From the NCBI GenBank assembly GCA_020200675.1, contig JAIVIG010000050.1, positions 1 to 14,115 of the forward strand: a stretch of 14,115 nucleotides of DNA. The letters run 5' to 3'. Below are positions 1 to 6,693 of the stretch, one piece after another. The translations under genes were made by a program, and so were the position numbers. This DNA comes from Actinomycetota bacterium (GTDB taxonomy: Bacteria > Actinomycetota > Rubrobacteria > Rubrobacterales > Rubrobacteraceae). The notes below the pieces were generated by a model. The model did no database searches, was not told the DNA's origin, and saw only the letters and a list, made by a program, of their open reading frames with translations. Within the stretch, counting starts at the first letter, position 1, and the number at the start of each line of letters is the position of its first letter.

Positions 1-1
1 G

Positions 2-109
2 TCCCCGGCCTGGGGGACCGACTATTATGTGATCGAGGAACTCTCGACGGATGAGAAGCGGGAGATCCGGGGCAGGGTACGAGCTTTTTGCGAGAAGGAG
101 ACAACTTGA
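2..109 (+). pseudogene. Acyl-CoA dehydrogenase N-terminal remnant (5' end outside window)
   Basis: An open frame enters from the window edge and ends at TGA 107-109. Its residues DYYVIEEL, TDEKREIR and RVRAFCEKE match the extreme N-terminal helix of acyl-CoA/glutaryl-CoA dehydrogenases, where about 350 further residues normally follow. Here the frame stops two codons after CEKE and an enoyl-CoA hydratase begins at once. The TGA overlaps the TTG start of that gene in a TTGA arrangement, so translation could be coupled. GTG at 29 is the only in-window start candidate; the true start may lie upstream. I read it as the stump left by a deletion or recombination, since no dehydrogenase body follows. 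It could instead be the tail of an unrelated upstream protein, as only about 35 codons are visible. Confidence 0.5.
95..100 (+). promoter_or_regulatory. Ribosome binding site of the enoyl-CoA hydratase
   Basis: AAGGAG (within GAGAAGGAG, 92-100) lies 5 nt before TTG 106 and decides that start over the in-frame TTG at 88, which would place the SD inside the gene. The same bases encode the Glu-Lys-Glu of the upstream dehydrogenase remnant, so the hydratase appears to use a fortuitous SD made from another gene's codons. Confidence 0.65.
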
Positions 110-900
110 CTGCGGAGGAATACAACACTCTAGACTTCGACGTCCGCGACGGCGTCGCCCACATTACCCTCAACCGGCCGGATGCGGGCAACGCGCTCAA
201 CCTGGAGTTGGCCCAGGAACTGTTGCGCGCCGTGATGCGCTGCGACGAGGACCCGGAAGTCCGGGCGGTGGTGCTCGCCGGCGCGGGGCGCATGTTCTGC
301 GTCGGTGGCGACTTGAGGAGTTTCACCGAGCAGGGAGAGCAGCTCTCGCACCATCTCAAGGAGGTGACGACCTACCTGCACGCCGCCATCTCGCGCATGG
401 CACGTATGGACCTGCCGGTGGTGGCGGCGGTGCACGGGGCCGCTGCCGGGGCGGGACTGAGCCTCACCTGCGCCTGCGACCTCGTCGTCGCGGCCGAATC
501 GGCGCGCTTCAGCATGGCTTACTCGAAGGCAGGCCTCACGCCGGATGGGTCTTCCACGTACTACCTGCCGCGCCTCGTGGGCTTCAAACGAGCGATGGAG
601 CTTGTCCTCACCAACCGGGAGCTATCGGCGCAGGAGGCCGTTGAGTGGGGCATCGTCACCCGCGCGGTGCCGGACGACCTCTCCGAGCAGGCCGCTGAGC
701 TCGCCTCACAGCTCGCCGCCGGCGCGACGAAGGCGCTGGGAGCGGCCAAACGGCTGCTGCACATCGGCTGGACCGAGACGCTGGAGACGCAGATGGAGCA
801 CGAGACGCAGACCATCGCCGACATCGCGCGCACAGCCGACGCCCACGAAGGTATCGCCGCTTTCATGGAGAAACGCCCGCCGGAGTTCACCGGCGAGTGA
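106..900 (+). CDS. Enoyl-CoA hydratase/isomerase family protein
   Basis: 264 residues, normal for the crotonase family, which acts on acyl-CoA thioesters in the cytosol. The first oxyanion-hole segment is GRMFCVGGDL (61-70) and the second is HGAAAGAGLSL (110-120). The family helix GLTPDGSSTYYLPRLVG spans 143-159. The two glutamates of classical hydratases are absent: the first position falls in the SLTCACD stretch (119-125), and the second is Asp147 in the PDG motif. An Asp there is typical of PaaG-like and enoyl-CoA isomerase branches, so double-bond isomerisation or a related reaction is as likely as hydration. The start is TTG 106 with a good SD, overlapping the upstream TGA. The SDR gene follows after 148 nt on the same strand. 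The family assignment is firm; the substrate is unknown. Confidence 0.88.
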   Translation: MTAEEYNTLDFDVRDGVAHITLNRPDAGNALNLELAQELLRAVMRCDEDPEVRAVVLAGAGRMFCVGGDLRSFTEQGEQLSHHLKEVTTYLHAAISRMARMDLPVVAAVHGAAAGAGLSLTCACDLVVAAESARFSMAYSKAGLTPDGSSTYYLPRLVGFKRAMELVLTNRELSAQEAVEWGIVTRAVPDDLSEQAAELASQLAAGATKALGAAKRLLHIGWTETLETQMEHETQTIADIARTADAHEGIAAFMEKRPPEFTGE

Positions 901-1034
901 TAGATGCTCGGTTGCGGTCAGATACCGTTAGAAAACGCGGTGCGCGTAGTGGCAGCGTGTTCGAGCTCTCGAGAACCGGAAGAAGCGAGGCGGCGATGGG
1001 TTTAAGCGTCCTCCGGGCTTCCCCACGAGATCCG

Positions 1035-1042
1035 GGAAGGAG
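1035..1042 (+). promoter_or_regulatory. Ribosome binding site of the SDR gene
   Basis: GGAAGGAG sits 6 nt before ATG 1049 and fixes that start. The preceding gap (901-1048) shows no convincing promoter or terminator. Confidence 0.7.
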
Positions 1043-1048
1043 CAGAGC

Positions 1049-1804
1049 ATGAACCCTGAATCTTTACAGGGACGGGTCGCGGTGGTGACCGGGGCCTCCA
1101 GCGGCATCGGCGCCGCGGTGGCCCGCGCGCTCGCGCGCGAAGGCGCGCGCGTGGCGCTCGCGGCGCGCCGGGAAAGCGCGCTACTGGAGGTGCAGGCCGG
1201 GCTCGACCATCGGGGAGGTAGGGTGAGGAGCCTGGTCGCGGCCACCGACGTCGCGGACCGGGACCAGGTCAAATCGCTGGTGGCACGTGTGGAGGGGGAA
1301 CTCGGGCCGGTCGACGTGCTCGTCAACTGCGCGGGGGTCATGTACTACACCCTGATGAAGAACCTCCGCGAGGACGAATGGGAGCGGACCGTCGACGTAA
1401 ACTGCAAGGGGGCGATGAACTGCATCGGGGCGGTTCTACGGGGGATGCTCGCTCGGGGACGGGGGCACATCATTACCATATCTTCGGATGCCGGGCGCAA
1501 GGTTTTCCCCGGTCTTTCGGTCTACTCGGGCAGCAAGTTCTTCGTGGAGGCGCTGTCGCAGGGGCTGCGTCTGGAGACGGCCGGCACGGGGATCAAGGTG
1601 ACGACCGTCCAACCGGGCAACGTGGCCACCGACCTTCTCGCGCTGAGCAGCGACGAGGAGGCGTTGAAGCTCTACGGCCAGCAAAGTGGCGCGCGTGTTC
1701 TGGACCCCGAGGACGTTGCTGCTTCGGTCGTTCACGCGCTGGGGCAGCCGGATCACGTCGCCGTCAACGAGATCCTGGTGGAGCCCCGCGACGAGCCCGT
1801 TTAG
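1049..1804 (+). CDS. Short-chain dehydrogenase/reductase (SDR)
   Basis: 251 residues, a classical SDR that would oxidise an alcohol or reduce a carbonyl with NAD(P)(H). The Rossmann glycine motif TGASSGIG is at 14-21 and NCAG at 93-96. The tetrad is complete: Asn118 (in VDVNCKG), Ser146 (in ISSDAG), Tyr159 and Lys163 (YSGSK). The PG motif is at 189-190 (VQPGNVATDL). Arg40 and Arg41 after the second strand (AARRES) favour NADP(H), by family rule. It most resembles the YdfG/clavaldehyde-dehydrogenase-like SDR branch. It is preceded by a strong SD and followed by an epoxide-hydrolase-like gene after 9 nt, so the two are probably co-transcribed. Substrate unknown; the context suggests lipid or hydrophobic alcohol metabolism. 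Confidence 0.9.
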   Translation: MNPESLQGRVAVVTGASSGIGAAVARALAREGARVALAARRESALLEVQAGLDHRGGRVRSLVAATDVADRDQVKSLVARVEGELGPVDVLVNCAGVMYYTLMKNLREDEWERTVDVNCKGAMNCIGAVLRGMLARGRGHIITISSDAGRKVFPGLSVYSGSKFFVEALSQGLRLETAGTGIKVTTVQPGNVATDLLALSSDEEALKLYGQQSGARVLDPEDVAASVVHALGQPDHVAVNEILVEPRDEPV

Positions 1805-1813
1805 ACCACGCTC

Positions 1814-2704
1814 GTGGACGACGCGCTTTCGGCCCTCGTAGAACACCGCTACGCAGATCTCGGCGACGTGCGGCTGCACTACGTCGAGGCGGGGGAGGGG
1901 CCGCTCGTGGTGCTCCTGCACGGTTTCCCGCAGTTCTGGTACATGTGGCGGTTCCAGATCCCGGCGCTCGCGGAGGCCGGCTTCCGGGTGGTCGCCCCGG
2001 ACATGCGCGGCTACAACCTCTCGGAGAAGCCGCGGGGGGTGAGTAACTACCGCGTCGAGTTACTCGCGCGGGACGTGGAGCGCCTGATCCTGGCCTGCGG
2101 GGAAGAGAGCGCCGCGGTGGTCGGGCACGACTGGGGCGCGGCGGTGGCGTGGGTGACCGCGATGATGCACCCGGGGAGGGTAAAACGGCTCGGGATACTG
2201 AACGTCCCGCACCCGGAGCGCTTCGCGCGCGGGCTGCTCCGGCCCGCGCAGCTGCTCAGGAGCTCGTACATGTTCTTCTTCCAGGTCCCTCGTCTGCCGG
2301 AGAAGGTGCTGGCCGCGGGAAACTTTGCTTTCCTGCGATACACGCTGCGCAACGAGCCGATCCGTCCGGGGGTGTTTATCGACGAGGACATCGAGCGGTA
2401 CGTGGAGGCTCTGGCGAGGCCGGGCGCGCTGACCGCCGCCCTCAACTACTATCGCGCCCTCTTCCGCCGGAATCCGTTCAAAGTTCGGACGCTGCTCCGG
2501 AGGATCGAGGCCCCCGTGATGGTGATCTGGGGCGAGAGGGACCGTTACCTGGGTAAGGAACTGGCCGGGCCGGATCCCTCCTGGGTCCCGAACCTCCGCG
2601 TGGAGCGGCTACCGGACGCGAGCCACTTCGTCGCGGAGGACCGGCCCGACGAAGTAAACGCCCTGCTCCTCGAGTTCTTGCCTCCGCGACGGACCTCGGG
2701 CTGA
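1814..2704 (+). CDS. Alpha/beta hydrolase, epoxide hydrolase type
   Basis: 296 residues, the usual length for soluble epoxide hydrolases, which open epoxides to diols through an ester on the nucleophilic Asp. HGFP (36-39) forms the oxyanion turn, the nucleophile is Asp106 in GHDWGAA, the acid is Asp243 in GERDRY, and the base is His271 in ASHFVAED. Lid tyrosines are likely Tyr152 (SYMFFFQ) and Tyr212 or Tyr213 (LNYYR). Haloalkane dehalogenases share the Asp nucleophile, but the two lid Tyr and the HGFPxxWYxWR pattern favour epoxide hydrolase. The start GTG 1814 has no clear SD; it lies 9 nt after the SDR stop, so coupling is likely. The gene ends 3 nt before the stop of the convergent FHA-GGDEF gene, leaving no room for a separate terminator. 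Confidence 0.85.
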   Translation: MDDALSALVEHRYADLGDVRLHYVEAGEGPLVVLLHGFPQFWYMWRFQIPALAEAGFRVVAPDMRGYNLSEKPRGVSNYRVELLARDVERLILACGEESAAVVGHDWGAAVAWVTAMMHPGRVKRLGILNVPHPERFARGLLRPAQLLRSSYMFFFQVPRLPEKVLAAGNFAFLRYTLRNEPIRPGVFIDEDIERYVEALARPGALTAALNYYRALFRRNPFKVRTLLRRIEAPVMVIWGERDRYLGKELAGPDPSWVPNLRVERLPDASHFVAEDRPDEVNALLLEFLPPRRTSG

Positions 2705-2707
2705 CGG

Positions 2708-3595
2708 CTAAACCCTGACCGCGTTGCCCCCGGCGCGCTTGGCCCTGTACAGGGCCTCGTCGGCGGCATGGGTGAGATCGTTGCGGGTCGTGCCGTCTTC
2801 GGGGTAGGTGGCGACGCCGATGGAGAGGGTCGGGTCGGCGAGGGCACCCTCGTGCTCGAAGGCGTACTCCTCGACGCGGCGCCGGACCTCCTCGGCGACG
2901 GTCAGCGCCTCCGCTTTGTCGAGGCCGGGCAGGATGGTCTGGTACTCGTCGCCGCCGAAGCGGGTCGCCCGGCGGCCCTCTTCGGCGTGCAGCTCCCCGA
3001 TGATGCGGCCGATCGCGCCGACTACGAACTCGCCCAAGAGGTGGCCGTGGCGGTCGTTGATCTTTTTGAGGTTGTCTATGTCCGACATGAGGACGCTAAG
3101 GGGCTTGCCCAGCGCTATCGCTGCCTCCAGATGGTGCTTGAACTCCTCGTCGAAGCGTTTCTTCGCCAGGAGACCGGTCAGGTGATCCCGGTTGATCAAA
3201 CGGTCCAAAACCGCATAGAAATGCGCCTTTACGGGATCCTCTCGCGAAAACTCCAGCACGGAATCGCCCATCACGATGCGGTCCCCGTCGCGCAAGGGAC
3301 GCTCCTCGGAGCCACCGAAAGGTTCGCCGTTGACCAGGGTATCCGCCCCGGTGCCCAGGTCTCGCACTACGTACGCGCCCGAACCCGGCTCGCGACGTAT
3401 GCTGGCATGCCGCGGTTCGACCTCAACGTCCCGCACCACGACGTCCGCCGAAAACGGGTCGTTCCCCAAGACGAGCTCCCCGCCGTCCAGAAAGTAGAAA
3501 TCCCCGAGCCCCGGCCCCTGCAGTACCACGAGGTGTGCGTGCGCCGGGGGGTACCCGACCTGCCCACCATTATCGGCGATAATGTCCTCCTCCAC
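2708..3595 (-). CDS. FHA-GGDEF protein (probable diguanylate cyclase)
   Basis: 295 residues and no membrane segment. An N-terminal FHA domain (about 20-118) is joined by a short helix to a GGDEF domain (about 135-295), which makes c-di-GMP from two GTP. The signature is GGDEY (214-218); metal-site Asp172 is in SDIDNLKKIND, and the substrate segment HGHLLGE is at 183-189. The product-inhibition site (RxxD five residues before GGDEF) is absent: that position reads EEGR. In the FHA part the phosphate-binding Arg of the usual LGR turn is Asn45 (LGND) and the Ser of SRxH is Pro61 (PRHA), while His63 and the late VNG (88-90) remain; phosphothreonine binding may be weak or lost. GTG 3595 is the only standard start in frame after the upstream TAG, and it lies about 16 nt from a predicted transcription start. 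Confidence 0.85.
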   Translation of the reverse strand: MEEDIIADNGGQVGYPPAHAHLVVLQGPGLGDFYFLDGGELVLGNDPFSADVVVRDVEVEPRHASIRREPGSGAYVVRDLGTGADTLVNGEPFGGSEERPLRDGDRIVMGDSVLEFSREDPVKAHFYAVLDRLINRDHLTGLLAKKRFDEEFKHHLEAAIALGKPLSVLMSDIDNLKKINDRHGHLLGEFVVGAIGRIIGELHAEEGRRATRFGGDEYQTILPGLDKAEALTVAEEVRRRVEEYAFEHEGALADPTLSIGVATYPEDGTTRNDLTHAADEALYRAKRAGGNAVRV

Positions 3596-3617
3596 GCCCG
3601 TCTCAGGGTTCCGAACG

Positions 3618-3647
3618 ATTCTAGCATCCGTCCCTCGATGCTAAAAT
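3618..3647. promoter_or_regulatory. Divergent promoter palindrome between the GGDEF gene and gatB
   Basis: A 7-bp perfect inverted repeat (TAGCATC 3622-3628, GATGCTA 3637-3643, 8-nt spacer) extends with one mismatch to 11 bp per arm. The left arm contains TAGAAT on the minus strand (3623 to 3618), a good -10 for the GGDEF gene. The right arm contains the extended -10 TGcTAAAAT on the plus strand (3639-3647) for gatB. At 17-nt spacing each promoter's -35 (TTTTAG on minus, TTCTAG on plus, both poor) falls on the other's -10, so the two promoters should exclude one another. The match to sigma-70 consensus is by eye. Confidence 0.5.
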
Positions 3648-3673
3648 AGGATGGAGAACAGCAGGCGAGCGGC

Positions 3674-5146
3674 GTGAGGACGGCATTGCAGACACAGGAG
3701 AAGAGGACTTACCAGGCAGTAATCGGGCTCGAGTTTCACGTCCATCTCGCGACCCGGACGAAGATGTTCTGTTCCTGCCGGGTCACCTACGGCGAGGAGC
3801 CGAACACCCACACCTGCCCGGTCTGCCTCGGGCATCCGGGCGCCCTTCCGGTAATCAACGAGAAGGCCGTCGAGCTCGGGGTGATGGCGGGGCTCGCTCT
3901 GAACTGCGAGGTCGCGCCCAGGGCCATCTTCGCGCGCAAGAACTACTTCTACCCGGACCTGCCGAAGGGGTACCAGATCTCCCAGTTCGACGCCCCGATC
4001 TGCACGAACGGTCATCTGGACGTTCCCACCCCCGAGGGTACCTTGCGCGTCGGCATCACGCGCGTCCACCTCGAAGAAGACGCGGCCAAGAACATCCACG
4101 TCGGCGAGTCGGGCCGGATGCATGGCTCGGTTGGCTCTCTGGTGGACTACAACCGGGGCGGTACTCCCCTCATCGAGATCGTCACAGAACCTGACATCCC
4201 CTCGCCCGAGGCCGCGCGTGCCACGGCGAACCACCTCAGGGCCATCCTCCAGGCCATCGGGGTCTCGGAGGCCGACATGGAGAAGGGCCAGCTCCGCTGC
4301 GACGCCAACGTGAGCATCCGTAACCCGGACGGCTCCTTCGGCACCAAGACCGAGCTAAAGAACATGAACTCCTTCCGCTTCGTTGAGCGGGGCCTCGCGC
4401 GCGAGCTCGAGCGCCAGCAGCAGATCCTCGAGAGCGGCGGCCGCGTGGAGCAGGCGACGATGCACTACGACCCCGAGACCGACGAGGTCCACGAGTTGAG
4501 AAGCAAGGAGTACGCCCACGACTACCGCTACTTCCCCGAGCCCGACCTGCTGCCGCTGGAGCTGACCGCCGCCTGGGTCAGCCAGGTAAAGAGCCGCCTT
4601 CCAGAGCTTCCCGAGGAGAGAAGGGCGCGCTTCGTCGAGCAGTACGGGCTCTCCGAGTACGACGCGGGCGTCCTCACCGCGGACAACGAGCTCGCCTCCT
4701 TCTACGAGGAGGTCGCCGCGGAGGCCGACCCCAAGCAGGCCGCCAACTGGACGACCGGCGAGCTGAGGGCGCGACTGAACGAGGCGGGGATCGATGTATC
4801 CGAATCGAAGATAACTCCCGGGCATCTGGCCGAGCTGATCGGCCTCGTCGAGAACGGTACCGTCTCCCGCTCCGCCGCGAGGGGCGTGCTCGCCACCGTC
4901 TTCGATACCGGCGATTCCCCGTCCGCCATCGTCGAGCGCGAGGGACTCGCCTCGGTGGGCGGCGACGAGCTCTCCGGGGTGGTCGACGAGGTCATCGCGG
5001 CCAACCCGAGCGAGGCCGAGCGGGTCCGAGCCGGGGACAACAAGGTCGTCGGTTTCCTCGTGGGCCAGGTGATGAGGGCGACCCGTGGCAACGCCGACGG
5101 CGGCCGGGTGCGCCAGCTCCTCGCGGAGAGACTCAACGGCCAGTAG
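3674..5146 (+). CDS. gatB: Aspartyl/glutamyl-tRNA amidotransferase subunit B
   Basis: 490 residues. GatB is the tRNA-binding kinase/transamidation subunit of GatCAB, which converts Glu-tRNA(Gln) and Asp-tRNA(Asn) to Gln-tRNA(Gln) and Asn-tRNA(Asn) in the cytosol. GLEFHVHL (18-25) is the N-terminal signature. The zinc cysteines are Cys33, Cys35, Cys48 and Cys51 (MFCSC, CPVC). Other hallmarks are YFYPDLPKGYQISQ (91-104), GTPLIEIVTEPD (163-174), QLRCDANVS (206-214) and DYRYFPEPD (283-291). The helical and YqeY-like tail (about 340-490) that contacts the tRNA elbow is complete. The start may be GTG 3674 or the in-frame TTG 3686, which has GAGGA 5 nt upstream; the choice barely changes the protein. 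gatC and gatA are not in the window; instead a dehydratase-like gene follows after 4 nt. Confidence 0.96.
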   Translation: MRTALQTQEKRTYQAVIGLEFHVHLATRTKMFCSCRVTYGEEPNTHTCPVCLGHPGALPVINEKAVELGVMAGLALNCEVAPRAIFARKNYFYPDLPKGYQISQFDAPICTNGHLDVPTPEGTLRVGITRVHLEEDAAKNIHVGESGRMHGSVGSLVDYNRGGTPLIEIVTEPDIPSPEAARATANHLRAILQAIGVSEADMEKGQLRCDANVSIRNPDGSFGTKTELKNMNSFRFVERGLARELERQQQILESGGRVEQATMHYDPETDEVHELRSKEYAHDYRYFPEPDLLPLELTAAWVSQVKSRLPELPEERRARFVEQYGLSEYDAGVLTADNELASFYEEVAAEADPKQAANWTTGELRARLNEAGIDVSESKITPGHLAELIGLVENGTVSRSAARGVLATVFDTGDSPSAIVEREGLASVGGDELSGVVDEVIAANPSEAERVRAGDNKVVGFLVGQVMRATRGNADGGRVRQLLAERLNGQ

Positions 5147-5150
5147 CTGC

Positions 5151-6395
5151 GTGCCGAACGGCGGCGCGCCGCGAGGTCGCGCTCCTCGCATCTTCGTTCC
5201 GGTCCCCTCGGAGGCGCTCCGATACGTGGGCTCCATCCTGGAGGCGGGCGCGGAGCCGATGGTGCTGGGCCTGCCGATGGACCTGCCCACCGGCGGCGTC
5301 GCGCTTCGTCGCGAGTGGGTCGCCGACTGGGCGGAGGTTTTCTGCTCGAACAACGAGCTCGACGCCCTGCTCCTGAGCGCCGCGGAGCCAGCGGAGCTCG
5401 CGGGCCTGCTCATAGCCGCGCTGCGACTGGATCTGCCGGCGGTCGTCGTGCCGGCGGAGGAGCCCTTCTCTGTCGCCCTCGCGGCGCTGGGCTTCGCGCC
5501 CCTGGCCAGGGATGCCGCTGGGATCTCTATCGAGCTGGCCAGGACCGGCCGGCCGCGTCCAAGCGAGCTGGTGGAGGGCTTCTCTCTGGCGAACGCGCTG
5601 CGCGCGGGCCTGGCCTCCGGAGCCGGACCGGAGCTGCTCGTCCACCTCGCCGCCATCGCGCGAGAGGCCGGGGTGGTCGGCTTCCCCCAGATGATCCGGG
5701 TTCTCGCCCCCGAGAGCCCCGAGGTCGCCGACTCCTACCCTTTGGAAATCCACGGGACCGCCGGGCTCTTCGCCCACCTCGGCGACGCTCTGCACGATAC
5801 CAGGACCGTGACGGGCCGCCTAAAGGAGAACCTGCCGCCGGCGCCCCCGGCCCCGGAAGCGGCCGGTTCGCGCCTGGTCTTCGTCCGGGGCCGGGCTTCG
5901 GGTACCGAGATCGTCTGCCGGGCAAACCAAGGATTAACGGAGATCTCCGGCGATTGCCGCTTCTGCTCCTCCGAGGAAGCCGCCGTCCGGGCCGTGGAAA
6001 GCGGCTTGGTCGATCCTTCCGACCTGCTCGTCGTGGTCGGTTGCGGGCCTCGCGGAGGGCCGGGACTGCTCAGGCTCAACCGTTTAGACGGCGCTCTGCG
6101 CGAGACCGACCTGAACGTTCCGGTGCTCACCGACGGGCTCCCCCCGGAGAACACCGCGGGCGCCTGGGCCTCGCTGGCGACGCCGGAGGCTACGGCGGGT
6201 GGTGTCGTCGGTCGCCTGCGGAACGGGGACGCCTTGCGGCTGGATCTTGCGGAGAGTCTCATCCGCACCGGCGCCAGGGCCGATGAGATCCGCCATCGGG
6301 AGCCCTTCCCGGCCCCGGCCTTTCCTGGTTTCGGTTACGCCGCCCGGTACGTACGCGCGGCCCTCCCACCGCTCGAGGGGGCCGGGTTCGGTTGA
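5151..6395 (+). CDS. Dihydroxy-acid dehydratase (IlvD/Edd)-like protein lacking the catalytic residues
   Basis: 414 residues against about 560 for IlvD. The scaffold aligns along its length: LDALLLSAAEPAELAGLLIA (70-89) to the LDGL...CDK...PG segment, ANALRAGLASGAGPELLVHL (147-166) to the ALGGSTN...LHLLAIA helix, DALHDTRTVTGRLKENL (212-228), SEEAAVRAVESG (274-285), CGPRGGPG (298-305), TDGLPPENTAG (327-337), ATPEATAGG (343-351) and a C-terminal GYAARYV (395-401). But the Fe-S/Mg CDK triplet reads Glu79-Pro80-Ala81, the ACGGM-TANTM segment is deleted, the Glu before GPxGGPG is Cys298, and the Ser of DGRFSG is Pro332. The N-terminal cysteine motif is also missing. It cannot be an IlvD-type dehydratase. 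The intact frame argues for a kept non-catalytic role. Start GTG 5151 is 4 nt after gatB; GTG 5085 would overlap gatB by 62 nt and add low-complexity residues. Confidence 0.7.
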   Translation: MPNGGAPRGRAPRIFVPVPSEALRYVGSILEAGAEPMVLGLPMDLPTGGVALRREWVADWAEVFCSNNELDALLLSAAEPAELAGLLIAALRLDLPAVVVPAEEPFSVALAALGFAPLARDAAGISIELARTGRPRPSELVEGFSLANALRAGLASGAGPELLVHLAAIAREAGVVGFPQMIRVLAPESPEVADSYPLEIHGTAGLFAHLGDALHDTRTVTGRLKENLPPAPPAPEAAGSRLVFVRGRASGTEIVCRANQGLTEISGDCRFCSSEEAAVRAVESGLVDPSDLLVVVGCGPRGGPGLLRLNRLDGALRETDLNVPVLTDGLPPENTAGAWASLATPEATAGGVVGRLRNGDALRLDLAESLIRTGARADEIRHREPFPAPAFPGFGYAARYVRAALPPLEGAGFG

Positions 6396-6450
6396 CGCCT
6401 CCTCTTGCGAACCACTGTCGTGTTCGCGGTCATTTCGCGCAGTTACCGAC

Positions 6451-6496
6451 GTTTCGGCGAGCGTAGAAGACACCCGTGCACACCTTTCGCCGAAGC
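6451..6496. repeat. Long-spaced inverted repeat in the ser leader
   Basis: TTCGGCGA (6453-6460) and TCGCCGAA (6487-6494) are perfectly complementary; with a G-T wobble and an outer G-C pair the stem reaches 10 bp around a 26-nt loop. It starts 55 nt after the dehydratase-like gene. It has no T-run, so it is a poor intrinsic terminator; an operator or RNA leader structure is possible. Confidence 0.4.
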
Positions 6497-6642
6497 CACC
6501 CGTTGAGAACTGTACTGCTCGCAAGCTCGACGATCGTACCATTCGAAGCATACCGACGGGCACAAACGGGGCTTTGTTATCGAGAAAGCAACAGATTGTA
6601 GATTGTCTGCCCCAGAATGTAGCCATCGCGGACGATTATGTC

Positions 6643-6648
6643 TAGAAT
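6643..6648 (+). promoter_or_regulatory. Putative -10 box for the serine unit
   Basis: TAGAAT (5/6 to consensus) would start transcription near 6655, about 40 nt before ATG 6694. No good -35 is seen at 16-18 nt. Support comes from the same hexamer upstream of three other genes in the window. Confidence 0.35.
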
Positions 6649-6693
6649 AAGCAGGCTCAAGTTGTCTGTGGCAAGAGAGGAATTTTCGTACCC

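Larger units (their letters stand above)
6396..6693 (+). promoter_or_regulatory. 298-nt non-coding leader upstream of the serine-biosynthesis unit
   Basis: No credible gene in either strand. The base composition is visibly less GC-rich than in the flanking genes. It holds an inverted repeat at 6451-6496, a tandem heptamer AGATTGT at 6593-6599 and 6600-6606, a direct repeat TTGTCTG at 6603-6609 and 6662-6668, and a -10-like TAGAAT at 6643-6648. No T-box GGUGG/ACCGCG signature was found. An SD-like GAGAGG at 6675-6680 lies rather far (13 nt) from ATG 6694. Confidence 0.45.

Noticed and set aside
961..972. TCGAGCTCTCGA palindrome between the hydratase and SDR genes
   Set aside because: Short, made of common CG-rich tetramers, with no second copy nearby; likely chance.
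3367..3627. ATG at 3627 with GAGGGA upstream as a start for the GGDEF gene
   Set aside because: It is in a different frame from the protein and upstream of the likely transcription start; a frameshift would be needed.
2768..3649. 293-codon plus-strand open frame opposite the FHA-GGDEF gene
   Set aside because: Its codons mirror the GGDEF gene in antisense; it has no domain signature or SD, and the minus-strand protein has clear motifs.
5085..5151. GTG 5085 as start of the dehydratase-like protein
   Set aside because: It has a GAGGG upstream but would overlap gatB by 62 nt and add 22 low-complexity residues; GTG 5151 fits better.
4355..5656. 433-codon minus-strand open frame over gatB and the dehydratase-like gene
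   Set aside because: Low-complexity Ser/Arg/Ala and Gly-rich sequence, as expected from antisense high-GC DNA; it crosses two real genes.
6396..6693. T-box or amino-acid riboswitch in the ser leader
   Set aside because: No T-box conserved sequence or terminator/antiterminator pair could be found by eye.
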